Shown here: piece after piece, positions 41,201 through 53,563 of the stretch
How positions within the stretch are numbered: the first letter of the stretch is position 1
How the letters are laid out: every line of letters begins with the position of its first letter
Notes under the pieces: generated by a model
Seen by the model: the letters and a program-made list of their open reading frames with translations, nothing else
Databases searched by the model: none
What the model was told of the DNA's origin: nothing
Origin: Eledone cirrhosa
Lineage: Eukaryota; Mollusca; Cephalopoda; Octopoda; Eledonidae
Direction of reading: 5' to 3'
DNA: 64,000 nt
NCBI GenBank assembly: GCA_964016885.1
Contig: OZ024748.1
Span: 37,295,047-37,359,046 of the forward strand
Position numbers and translations under genes: made by a program

Positions 41201-42979
41201 AACTATCTCTAGATCTAGTGTGACAATGTTAGTGTCAGTGTTAACTACCTCTAGATATAGTATGACAATGTCAGTGTCAGTGTTTACTACCTCTAGATCT
41301 AGTATGACAATGTCAGTGTCAGTGTTAACTACCTCTAGATCTAGTGTGACAATGTTAGTGTCAGTGTTAACTACCTCTAGATATAGTATGACAATGTCAG
41401 TGTCAGTGTTTACTACCTCTAGATCTAGTATGACAATGTTAGTGTCAGTGTTAACTACCTCTAGATCTAGTGTGACAATGTTAGTGTCAGTGTTAACTAC
41501 CTCTAGATATAGTATGACAATGTCAGTGTCAGTGTTAACTACCTCTAGATCTAGTATGACAATGTCAGTGTCAGTGTTAACTACCTCTAGATCTAGTATG
41601 ACAATGTCAGTGTCAGTGTTAACTACCACTAGATCTAGTATGACAATGTCAGTATCAGTGTTAACTACCACAAGATCTAGTGTGACAATGTTAGTGTTAG
41701 TGTTAACTACCTCTAGATCTAGTATGACAATGTCAGAGTTAACTACCTCTAGATCTAGTATGACAATGTCAGTGTCAGTGTTAACTACCTCTAGATCTAG
41801 TATGACAATGTCAGTGTCAGTGTTAACAACCTCTAGATCTACTATGACAATGTCAGTGTCAGTGTTAACTACCACTAGATCTAGTATGACAATGTCAGAG
41901 TTAACTACCTCTAGATCTAATATGACAATGTCAGTGTCAGTGTTAACTACCTCTAGATCTAGTGTGACAATGTTAGTGTCAGTGTTAACTACCTCTAGAT
42001 CTAGTATGACAATGTTAGTGTCAGTGTTAACTACCACTAGGTCTAGTATGACAATGTCAGTGTCAGTGTTAACTACCTCTAGATATAGTATGACAATGTC
42101 AGTGTCAGTGTTAACTACCACTAGATCTAGTGTGACAATGTCAGTGTCAGTGTTAACTACCACAAGATCTAGTGTGACAATGTTAGTGTCAGTGTTAACT
42201 ACCTCTAGATATAGTATGACAATGTCAGTGTCAGTGTTTACTACCTCTAGATCTAGTATGACAATGTTAGTGTCAGTGTTAACTAACACTAGATCTAGTA
42301 TGACAATGTCAGTGTCAGTGTTAACTACCTCTAGATCTAGTATGACAATGTTAGTGTCAGTGTTAACTACCTCTAGATCTAGTGTGACAATGTTAGTGTC
42401 AGTGTTAACTACCTCTAGATCTAGTATGACAATGTCAGTGTCAGTGTTAACTACCTCTAGATCTAGTATGACAATGTCAGTGTCAGGGTTAACTACCTCT
42501 AGATCTAGTATGACAACGTTAGTGTCAGTGTTAACTACCACTAGATCTAGTGTGACAATGTTAGTGTCAGTGTTAACTACCACTAGATCTAGTATGACAA
42601 TGTCAGTGTCACTGTTAACTACCTCTAGATCTAGTGTGACAATGTTAGTGTCAGTGTTAACTACCACTAGATCTAGTGTGACAATGTTAGTGTCAGTGTT
42701 AACTACCACTAGATCTAGTATGACAATGTCAGTGTCAGTGTTAACTACCTCTAGATCTAGTATGACAATGTTAGTGTCAGTGTTAACTACCTCTAGATCT
42801 AGTGTGACAATGTCAGTGTCAGTGTTAACTACCTCTAGATCTAGTATGACAATGTTAGTGTCAGTGTTAACTATCTCTAGATCTAGTGTGACAATGTTAG
42901 TGTCAGTGTTAACTACCTCTAGATATAGTATGACAATGTCAGTGTCAGTGTTAACTACCTCTTGATCTAGTATGACAAT

Positions 42980-45900
42980 GTCAGTGTCAGTGATAACTAC
43001 CACAAGATCTAGTGTGACAATGTTAGTGTCAGTGTTAACTACCTCAAGATATAGTAAGACAATGTCAGTGTCAGTGTTTACTACCTCTAGATCTAGTATG
43101 ACAATGTTAGTGTCAGTGTTAACTACCTCTAGATCTAGTGTGACAATGTTAGTGTCAATGTTAACTACCTCTAGATATAGTATGACAATGTCAGTGTCAG
43201 TGTTAACTACCTCTAGATCTAGTATGACAATGTCAGTGTCAGTGTTAACTACCTCTAGATCTATTATGACAATGTCAGTGTCAGTGTTAATTACCACTAG
43301 ATCTAGTATGACAATGTCAGTGTCAGTGTTAACTACCACAAGATCTAGTGTGACAATGTTAGTGTCAGTGTTAACTACCTCTAGATCTAGTATGACAATG
43401 TCAGAGTTAACTACCTCTAGATCTAGTATGACAATGTCAGTGTCAGTGTTAACTACCTCTAGATCTAGTACGACAATGTCAGTGTCAGTGTTAACAACCT
43501 CTAGATCTACTATGACAATGTCAGTGTCAGTGTTAACTACCACTAGATCTAGTATGACAATGTCAGAGTTAACTACCTCTAGATCTAATATGACAATGTC
43601 AGTGTCAGTGTTAACTACCTCTAGATCTAGTGTGACAATGTTAGTGTCAGTGTTAACTACCTCTAGATCTAGTATGACAATGTTAGTGTCAGTGTTAACT
43701 ACCACTAGGTCTAGTATGACAATGTCAGTGTCAGTGTTAACTACCTCTAGATCTAGTATGACAATGTCAGTGTCAGTGTTAACTACCTCTAGATCTAGTA
43801 TGACAATGTTAGTGTCAGTGTTAACTACCACTAGATCTAGTATGACAATGTCAGTGTCAGTGTTAACTACCTCTAGATCTAGTATGACAATGTTAGTGTC
43901 AGTGTTAACTACCTCTAGATCTAGTATGACAATGTTAGTGTCAGTGTTAACTACCTCTAGATCTAGTGTGACAATGTTAGTGTCAGTGTTAACTACCTCT
44001 AGATCTAGTATGACAATGTCAGTGTCAGTGTTAACTATCTCTAGATCTAGTATGACAATATCAGTGTCAGGGTTAACTACCTCTAGATCAGGTATGACAA
44101 TGTTAGTGTCAGTGTTAACTACCACTAGATCTAGTATGACAATGTCAGTGTCAGTGTTAACTACCTCTAGATCTAGTGTGACAATGTTAGTGTCAGTGTT
44201 AACTACCACTAGATCCAGTATGACAATGTCAGTGTCAGTGTTAACTACCTCTAGATCTAGTATGACAATGTTAGTGTCAGTGTTAACTACCTCTAGATCT
44301 AGTGTGACAATGTCAGTGTCAGTGTTAACTACCTCTAGATCTAGTATGACAATGTTAGTGTCAGTGTTAACTATCTCTAGATCTAGTGTGACAATGTTAG
44401 TGTCAGTGTTAACTACCTCTAGATATAGTATGACAACGTCAGTGTCAGTGTTAACTACCTCTAGATCTAGTATGACGATGTCAGTGTCAGTGTTAACTAC
44501 CACAAGATCTAGTGTGACAATGTTAGTGTCAGTGTTAACTACCACTAGATATAGTATGACAATGTCAGTGTCAGTGTTTACTACCTCTAGATCTAGTATG
44601 ACAATGTTAGTGTCAGTGTTAACTACCTCTAGATCTAGTGTGACAATGTTAGTGTCAGTGTTAACTACCTCTAGATATAGTATGACAATGTCAGTGTCAG
44701 TGTTAACTACCTCTAGATCTAGTATGACAATGTCAGTGTCAGTGTTAACTACCTCTAGATCTAGTATGACAATGTCAGTGTCAGTGTTAACTACCACTAG
44801 ATCTAGAATGACAATGTCAGTGTCAGTGTTAACTACCACAAGATCTAGTATGACAATGTCAGTGTCAGTGTTAACTACCACTAGATCTAGTATGACAATG
44901 TCAGAGTTAACTACCTCTAGATCTAGTATGACAATGTCAATGTCAGTGTTAACTACCTCTAGATCTAGTATGACAATGTCAGTGTCAGTGTTAACTACCT
45001 CTAGATCTAGTATGACAATGTCAGTGTCAGTGTTAACTACCACTAGATCTAGAATGACAATGTCAGTGTCAGTGTTAACTACCACAAGATCTAGTGTGAC
45101 AATGTTAGTGTCAGTGTTAACTACCTCTAGATATAGTAAGACAATGTCAGTGTCAGTGTTTACTACCTCTAGATCTAGTATGACAATGTTAGTGTCAGTG
45201 TTAACTACCTCTATATCTAGTGTGACAATGTTAGTGTCAATGTTAACTACCTCTAGATATAGTATGACAATGTCAGTGTCAGTGTTAACTACCTCTAGAT
45301 CTAGTATGACAATGTCAGTGTCAGTGTTAACTACCTCTAGATCTATTATGACAATGTCAGTGTCAGTGTTAATTACCACTAGATCTAGTATGACAATGTC
45401 AGTGTCAGTGTTAACTACCTCTAGATCTAGTGTGACAATGTTAGTGTCAGTGTTAACTACCTCTAGATCTAGTATGACAATGTCAGAGTTAACTACCTCT
45501 AGATCTAGTATGACAATGTCAGTGTCAGTGTTAACTACCTCTAGATCTAGTATGACAATGTCAGTGTCAGTGTTAACAACCTCTAGATCTACTATGACAA
45601 TGTCAGTGTCAGTGTTAACTACCACTAGATCTAGTATGACAATGTCAGAGTTAACTACCTCTAGATCTAATATGACAATGTCAGTGTCAGTGTTAACTAC
45701 CTCTAGATCTAGTGTGACAATGTTAGTGTCAGTGTTAACTACCTCTAGATCTAGTATGACAATGTTAGTGTCAGTGTTAACTACCACTAGGTCTAGTATG
45801 ACAATGTCAGTGTCAGTGTTAACTACCTCTAGATCTAGTATGACAATGTCAGTGTCAGTGTTAACTACCTCTAGATCTAGTATGACAATGTTAGTGTCAG

Positions 45901-46950
45901 TGTTAACTACCACTAGATCTAGTATGACAATGTCAGTGTCAGTGTTAGCTACCTCTAGATCTAGTATGACAATGTTAGTGTCAGTGTTAACTACCTCTAG
46001 ATCTAGTATGACAATGTTAGTGTCAGTGTTAACTACCTCTAGATCTAGTGTGACAATGTTAGTGTCAGTGTTAACTACCTCTAGATCTAGTATGACAATG
46101 TCAGTGTCAGTGTTAACTATCTCTAGATCTAGTATGACAATATCAGTGTCAGGGTTAACTACCTCTAGATCAAGTATGACAATGTTAGTGTCAGTGTTAA
46201 CTACCACTAGATCTAGTATGACAATGTCAGTGTCAGTGTTAACTACCTCTAGATCTAGTGTGACAATGTTAGTGTCAGTGTTAACTACCACTAGATCCAG
46301 TATGACAATGTCAGTGTCAGTGTTAACTACCTCTAGATCTAGTATGACAATGTTAGTGTCAGTGTTAACTACCTCTAGATCTAGTGTGACAATGTCAGTG
46401 TCAGTGTTAACTACCTCTAGATCTAGTATGACAATGTTAGTGTCAGTGTTAACTATCTCTAGATCTAGTGTGACAATGTTAGTGTCAGTGTTAACTACCT
46501 CTAGATATAGTATGACAACGTCAGTGTCAGTGTTAACTACCTCTAGATCTAGTATGACGATGTCAGTGTCAGTGTTAACTACCACAAGATCTAGTGTGAC
46601 AATGTTAGTGTCAGTGTTAACTACCACTAGATATAGTATGACAATGTCAGTGTCAGTGTTTACTACCTCTAGATCTAGTATGACAATGTTAGTGTCAGTG
46701 TTAACTACCTCTAGATCTAGTGTGACAATGTTAGTGTCAGTGTTAACTACCTCTAGATATAGTATGACAATGTCAGTGTCAGTGTTAACTACCTCTAGAT
46801 CTAGTATGACAATGTCAGTGTCAGTGTTAACTACCTCTAGATCTAGTATGACAATGTCAGTGTCAGTGTTAGCTACCACTAGATCTAGAATGACAATGTC
46901 AGTGTCAGTGTTAACTACCACAAGATCTAGTGTGACAATGTTAGTGTCAG
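42980..46950. repeat. 2,082-bp tandem duplication
   Basis: About 42.98-45.06 kb is followed by a second copy to about 46.95 kb. Pairs at exactly 2,082: AGTAAGAC 43,057/45,139, SRSN 43,588/45,670, AGATCA 44,090/46,172, GACGATG 44,477/46,559 and CTAGAATG 44,807/46,889. Differences between copies include TACGACA at 43,470, present only in the left copy, and AGATCAGG (left) against AGATCAAG (right). Confidence 0.87.
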
Positions 46951-48600
46951 TGTTAACTACCTCTAGATCTAGTATGACAATGTCAGTGTCAGTGTTAACT
47001 ACCACTAGATCTAGTATGACAATGTCAGAGTTAACTACCTCTAGATGTAATATGACAATGTCAGTGTCAGTGTTAACTACCTCTAGATCTAGTGTGACAA
47101 TGTTAGTGTCAGTGTTAACTACCTCTAGATCTAGTATGACAATGTTAGTGTCAGTGTTAACTACCACTAGGTCTAGTATGACAATGTCAGTGTCAGTGTT
47201 AACTACCTCTAGATCTAGTATGACAATGTCAGTGTCAGTGTTAACTACCTCTAGATATAGTATGACAATGTCAGTGTCAGTGTTTACTACCTCTAGATCT
47301 AGTATGACAATGTTAGTGTCAGTGTTAACTACCTCTAGATCTAGTGTGACAATGTTAGTGTCAGTGTTAACTACCTCTAGATATAATATGACAATGTCAG
47401 TGTCAGTGTTAACTACCTCTAGATCTAGTATGACAATGTCAGTGTCAGTGTTAACTAACTCTAGATCTAGAATGACAATGTCAGTGTCAGTGTTAACTAT
47501 CACTAGATCTAGTATGACAATGTCAGTGTCAGTGTTAACTACCACAAGATCTAGTGTGACAATGTTAGTGTCAGTGTTAACTACCTCTAGATCTAGTATG
47601 ACAATGTCAGAGTTAACTACCTCTAGATCTAGTATGACAATGTCAGTGTCAGTGTTAACTACCTCTAGATCTAGTATGACAATGTTAGTGTCAGTGTTAA
47701 CTACCTCTAGATCTAGTGTGACAATGTTAGTGTCAGTGTTAACTACCTCTAGATATAGTATGACAATGTCAGTGTCAGTGTTAACTACCACAAGATCTAG
47801 TGTGACAATGTTAGTGTCAGTGTTAACTACCTGTAGATATAGTATGACAATGTCTGTGTCAGTGTTTACTACCTCTAGATCTAGTATGACAATGTTAGTG
47901 TCAGTGTTAACTACCTCTAGATCTAGTGTGACAATGTTAGTGTCAGTGTTAACTACCTCTAGATCTAGCATGACAATGTCAGTGTCAGTGTTAACTACCT
48001 CTAGATCTAGTATGACAATGTTAGTGTCAGTGTTAACTACCACTAGATCTAGTATGACAATGTCAGTGTCAGTGTTAACTACCTCTAGATCTAGTATGAC
48101 AATGTTAGTGTCAGTGTTAACAACCTCTAGATCTAGTATGACAATGTTAGTGTCAGTGTTAACTACCTCTAGATCTAGTGTGACAATGTTAGTGTCAGTG
48201 TTAACTACCTCTAGATCTAGTATGACAATGTCAGTGTCAGTGTTAACTACCTCTAGATCTAGTATGACAATGTCAGTGTCAGGGTTAACTACCTCTAGAT
48301 CTAGTATGACAATGTTAGTGTCAGTGTTAACTACCACTAGATCTAGTGTGACAATGTTAGTGTCAGTGTTAACTACCACTAGATCTAGTATGACAATGTC
48401 AGTGTCACTGTTAACTACCTCTAGATCTAGTGTGACAATGTTAGTGTCAGTGTTAACTACCACTAGATCTAGTGTGACAATGTTAGTGTCAGTGTTAACT
48501 ACCACTAGATCTAGTATGACAATGTCAGTGTCAGTGTTAGCTACCTCTAGATCTAGTATGACAATGTTAGTGTCAGTGTTAACTACCACTAGATCTAGTG
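46950..48600. repeat. Satellite segment with mixed units
   Basis: Only satellite monomers are present. Private variants include TAATATG in an AGATATAAT unit near 47,395, GTCTGTGTC near 47,853, CTAGCATG near 47,969 and AACAACCTCTAGATCTAGT near 48,120. I did not place this stretch in a clean HOR pair by eye. Confidence 0.6.
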
Positions 48601-51600
48601 TGACAATGTCAGTGTTAGTGTTAACTACCTCTAGATCTAGTATGACAATGTTAGTGTCAGTGTTAACTATCTCTAGATCTAGTGTGACAATGTTAGTGTC
48701 AGTGTTAACAGCCTCTAGATATAGTATGACAATGTCAGTGTTAACTACCTCTCGATCTAGTATGACAATGTCAGTGTCAGTGTTAACTACCACAAGATCT
48801 AGTGTGACAATGTTAGTGTCAGTGTTAACTACCTCTAGATATAGTATGACAATGTCAGTGTCAGTGTTTACTACCTCTAGATCTAGTATGACAATGTTAG
48901 TGTCAGTGTTAGCTACCTCTAGATCGAGTGTGACAATGTTAGTGTCAGTGTTAACTACCTCTAGATATAGTATGACAATGTCAGTGTCAGTGTTAACTAC
49001 CTCTAGATCTAGTACGACAATGTCAGTGTCAGTGTTAACTACCACTAGATCTAGTATGACAATGTCAGTGTCAGTGTTAACTACCACAAGATCTAGTGTG
49101 ACAATGTTAGTGTCAGTGTTAACTACCTCTAGATCTAGTATGACAATGTCAGAGTTAACTACCTCTAGATCTAGTATGACAATGTCAGTGTCAGTGTTAA
49201 CTACCTCTAGATCTAGTATGACAATGTCAGTGTCAGTGTTAACAACCTCTAGATCTACTATGACAATGTCAGTGTCAGTGTTAACTACCACTAGATCTAG
49301 TATGACAATGTCAGAGTTAACTACCTCTAGATCTAATATGACAATGTCAGTGTCAGTGTTAACTACCTCTAGATCTAGTGTGACAATGTTAGTGTCAGTG
49401 TTAACTACCTCTAGATCTAGTATGATAATGTTAGTGTCAGTGTTAACTACCACTAGGTCTAGTATGACAATGTCAGTGTCAGTGTTAACTACCTCTAAAT
49501 CTAGTATGACAATGTCAGTGTCAGTGTTAACTACCTCTAGATCTAGTATGACAATGTTAGTGTCAGTGTTAACTACCACTAGATCTAGTATGACAATGTC
49601 AGTGTCAGTGTTAACTACCTCTAGATCTAGTATGACAATGTTAGTGTCAGTGTTAACTACCTCTAGATCTAGTATGACAATGTTAGTGTCAGTGTTAACT
49701 ACCTCTAGATCTAGTGTGACAATGTTAGTGTCAGTGTTAACTACCTCTAGATCTAGTATGACAATGTCAGTGTCAGTGTTAACTATCTCTAGATCTAGTA
49801 TGACAATGTCAGTGTCAGGGTTAATTACCTCTAGATCTAGTATGACAATGTTAGTGTCAGTGTTAACTACCACTAGATCTAGTATGACAATGTCAGTGTC
49901 AGTGTTAACTACCTCTAGATCTAGTGTGACAATGTTAGTGTCAGTGTTAACTACCACTAGGTCTAGTATGACAATGTCAGTGTCAGTGTTAACTACCTCT
50001 AGATCTAGTATGACAATGTTAGTGTCAGTGTTAACTACCTCTAGATCTAGTGTGACAATGTCAGTGTCAGTGTTAACTACCTCTAGATCTAGTATGACAA
50101 TGTTAGTGTCAGTGTTAACTATCTCTAGATCTAGTGTGACAATGCTAGTGTCAGTGTTAACTACCTCTAGATATAGTATGACAACGTCAGTGTCAGTGTT
50201 AACTACCTCTAGATCTAGTATGACGATGTCAGTGTCAGTGTTAACTACCACAAGATCTAGTGTTACAATGTTAGTGTCAGTGTTAACTACCTCTAGATAT
50301 AGTATGACAATGTCATGGTCAGTGTTTACTACCTCTAGATCTAGTGTGACAATGTTAGTGTCAGTGTTAACTACCTCTAGATATAGTATGACAATGTCAG
50401 TGTCAGTGTTAACTACCTCTAGATCTAGTATGACAATGTCAGTGTCAGTGTTAACTACCTCTAGATCTAGTATGACAATGTCAGTGTCAGTGTTAACTAC
50501 CACTAGATCTAGTATGACAATGTCAGTGTCAGTGTTAACTACCACAAGATCTAGTGTGACAATGTTAGTGTCAGTGTTAACTACCTCTAGATCTAGTATG
50601 ACAATGTCAGTGTCAGTGTTAACTACCACTAGATCTAGTATGACAATGTCAGAGTTAACTACCTCTAGATCTAGTATGACAATGTCAGTGTCAGTGTTAA
50701 CAACCTCTAGATCTACTATGACAATGTCAGTGTCAGTGTTAACTACCACTAGATCTAGTATGACAATGTCAGAGTTAACTACCTCTAGATGTAATATGAC
50801 AATGTCAGTGTCAGTGTTAACTACCTCTAGATCTAGTATGACAATGTCAGTGTCAGTGTTAACTACCTCTAGATCTAGTGTGACAATGTCAGTGTCAGTG
50901 TTAACTACCTCTAGATCTAGTATGACAATGTCAGTGTCAGTGTTAACTACCTCTAGATCTAGTGTGACAATGTCAGTGTCAGTGTTAACTACCTCTAGAT
51001 CTAGTATGACAATGTTAGTGTCAGTGTTAACTATCTCTAGATCTAGTGTGACAATGTTAGTGTCAGTGTTAACTACCTCTAGATATAGTATGACAATGTC
51101 AGTGTCAGTGTTAACTACCTCTAGATCTAGTGTGACAATGTCAGTGTCAGTGTTAACTACCTCTAGATCTAGTATGACAATGTTAGTGTCAGTGTTAACT
51201 ATCTCTAGATCTAGTGTGACAATGTTAGTGTCAGTGTTAACTACCTCTAGATATAGTATGACAATGTCAGTGTCAGTGTTAACTACCTCTAGATCTAGTA
51301 TGACAATGTCAGTGTCAGTGTTAACTACCACAAGATCTAGTGTGACAATGTTAGTGTCAGTGTTAACTACCTCTAGATATAGTATGACAATGTCAGTGTC
51401 AGTGTTTACTACCTCTAGATCTAGTATGACAATGTTAGTGTCAGTGTTAACTACCTCTAGATCTAGTGTGACAATGTTAGTGTCAGTGTTAACTACCTCT
51501 AGATCTAGTATGACAATGTTAGTGTCAGTGTTAACTACCTCTAGATCTAGTATGACAATGTTAGTGTCAGTGTTAACTACCTCTAGATCTAGTATGACAA

Positions 51601-53059
51601 TGTCAGTGTCATGGTTAACTACCTCTAGATCTAGTGTGACAATGTTAGTGTCAGTGTTAACTACCTCTAGATATAGTATGACAATGTCAGTGTCAGTGTT
51701 AACTACCTCTAGATCTAGTGTGACAATGTCAGTGTCAGTGTTAACTACCTCTAGATCTAGTATGACAATGTTAGTGTCAGTGTTAACTATCTCTAGATCT
51801 AGTGTGACAATGTTAGTGTCAGTGTTAACTACCTCTAGATATAGTATGACAATGTCAGTGTCAGTGTTAACTACCTCTAGATCTAGTATGACAATGTCAG
51901 TGTCAGTGTTAACTACCTCTAGATCTAGTATGACAATGTCAGTGTCAGTGTTAACTACCACTAGATCTAGTATGACAATGTCAGTGTCAGTGTTAACTAC
52001 CACAAGATCTAGTGTGACAATGTTAGTGTCAGTGTTAACTACCTCTAGATCTAGTATGACAATGTCAGAGTTAACTACCTCTAGATCTAGTATGACAGTG
52101 TCAGTGTCAGTGTTAACTACCTCTAGATCTAGTATGACAATGTCAGTGTCAGTGTTAACAACCTCTAGATCTACTATGACAATGTCAGTGTCAGTGTTAA
52201 CTACCACTAGATCTAGTATGACAATGTCAGAGTTAACTACCTCTAGATCTAATATGACAATGTCAGCGTCAGTGTTAACTACCTCTAGATCTAGTGTGAC
52301 AATGTTAGTGTCAGTGTTAACTACCTCTAGATCTAGTATGATAATGTTAGTGTCAGTGTTAACTACCACTAGGTCTAGTATGACAATGTCAGTGTCAGTG
52401 TTAACTACCTCTAAATCTAGTATGACAATGTCAGTGTCAGTGTTAACTACCTCTAAATCTAGTATGACAATGTCAGTGTCAGTGTTAACTACCTCTAGAT
52501 CTAGTATGACAATGTTAGTGTCAGTGTTAAGTACCACTAGATCTAGTATGACAATGTCAGTGTCAGTGTTAACTACCTCTAGATCTAGTATGACAATGTT
52601 AGTGTCAGTGTTAACTACCTCTAGATCTAGTATGACAATGTTAGTGTCAGTGTTAACTACCTCTAGATCTAGTGTGACAATGTTAGTGTCAGTGTTAACT
52701 ACCTCTAGATCTAGTATGACAATGTCAGTGTCAGTGTTAACTATCTCTAGATCTAGTATGACAATGTCAGTGTCAGGGTTAATTACCTCTAGATCTAGTA
52801 TGACAATGTTAGTGTCAGTGTTAACTACCACTAGATCTAGTATGACAATGTCAGTGTCAGTGTTAACTACCTCTAGATCTAGTGTGACAATGTTAGTGTC
52901 AGTGTTAACTACCACTAGGTCTAGTATGACAATGTCAGTGTCAGTGTTAACTACCTCTAGATCTAGTATGACAATGTTAGTGTCAGTGTTAACTACCTCT
53001 AGATCTAGTGTGACAATGTCAGTGTCAGTGTTAACTACCTCTAGATCTAGTATGATAAT

Positions 53060-53563
53060 GTTAGTGTCAGTGTTAACTATCTCTAGATCTAGTGTGACAA
53101 TGTTAGTGTCAGTGTTAACTACCTCTAGATATAGTATGACAACGTCAGTGTCAGTGTTAACTACCTCTAGATCTAGTATGACGATGTCAGTGTCAGTGTT
53201 AACTACCACAAGATCTAGTGTTACAATGTTAGTGTCAGTGTTAACTACCTCTAGATATAGTATGACAATGTCATGGTCAGTGTTTACTACCTCTAGATCT
53301 AGTGTGACAATGTTAGTGTCAGTGTTAACTATCTCTAGATCTAGTGTGACAATGTTAGTGTCAGTGTTAACTACCTCTAGATATAGTATGACAACGTCAG
53401 TGTCAGTGTTAACTACCTCTAGATCTAGTATGACGATGTCAGTGTCAGTGTTAACTACCACAAGATCTAGTGTTACAATGTTAGTGTCAGTGTTAACTAC
53501 CTCTAGATATAGTATGACAATGTCATGGTCAGTGTTTACTACCTCTAGATCTAGTGTGACAAT
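53060..53563. repeat. Doubled 252-bp six-monomer block, copy 1
   Basis: Two consecutive 252-bp blocks with the same six units: an ATCTCT unit, an AGATATAG unit ending in ACAACG, a unit ending in GACGATG, an ACCACAAG unit followed by GTTACA, another AGATATAG unit, and a GTCATGGTC/TTTACT unit. Paired positions 53,080/53,332 and 53,183/53,435 are exactly 252 apart. The related half-HORs at 50.1 and 56.8 kb have a single block. Confidence 0.9.

Larger units (their letters stand above)
27900..42965 (+). other. Repeat-imposed open frame 3 (5,021 codons), probably not a gene
   Basis: The same frame continues after the stop at 27,897, again nominally from a GTG within a unit. It is distinguished by SRSTM (TCTACT), VITTTRSS (GTGATA), RYSKTM and SMLTT markers that are absent or rare to the left, while the LLSVLTT marker of the left part is missing. 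It ends at TGA (42,963-42,965), where an h6 variant CGATCT has become TGATCT. The equivalent unit 6,336 bp upstream (36,627) keeps CGA, so the stop is private to this copy. Nothing other than repeat is present. Confidence 0.6.
28850..44010. repeat. Two copies of a large higher-order repeat (about 8.8 and 6.3 kb)
   Basis: From about 28.85 kb the array is collinear with sequence from about 37.68 kb. Marker pairs: ACGTCT 29,123/37,955, SRSN 29,542/38,374 and ACATTG 29,634/38,466 (offset 8,832); GGCAGTTTC 31,437/40,353 (8,916); the same unit 33,681/40,353 and AGATCA 34,250/40,922 (6,672); SRSN 37,252/43,588 and the CGA/TGA unit 36,627/42,963 (6,336). The left copy is longer mainly because of an internal tandem duplication at 30.8-35.2 kb. 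The right copy ends about 44.01 kb. Confidence 0.85.

Noticed and set aside
6..42965. Three giant protein-coding genes in tandem
   Set aside because: They are one frame cut by three private nonsense changes, two of the starts are GTG codons inside monomers, and no unique sequence, promoter or terminator separates them.
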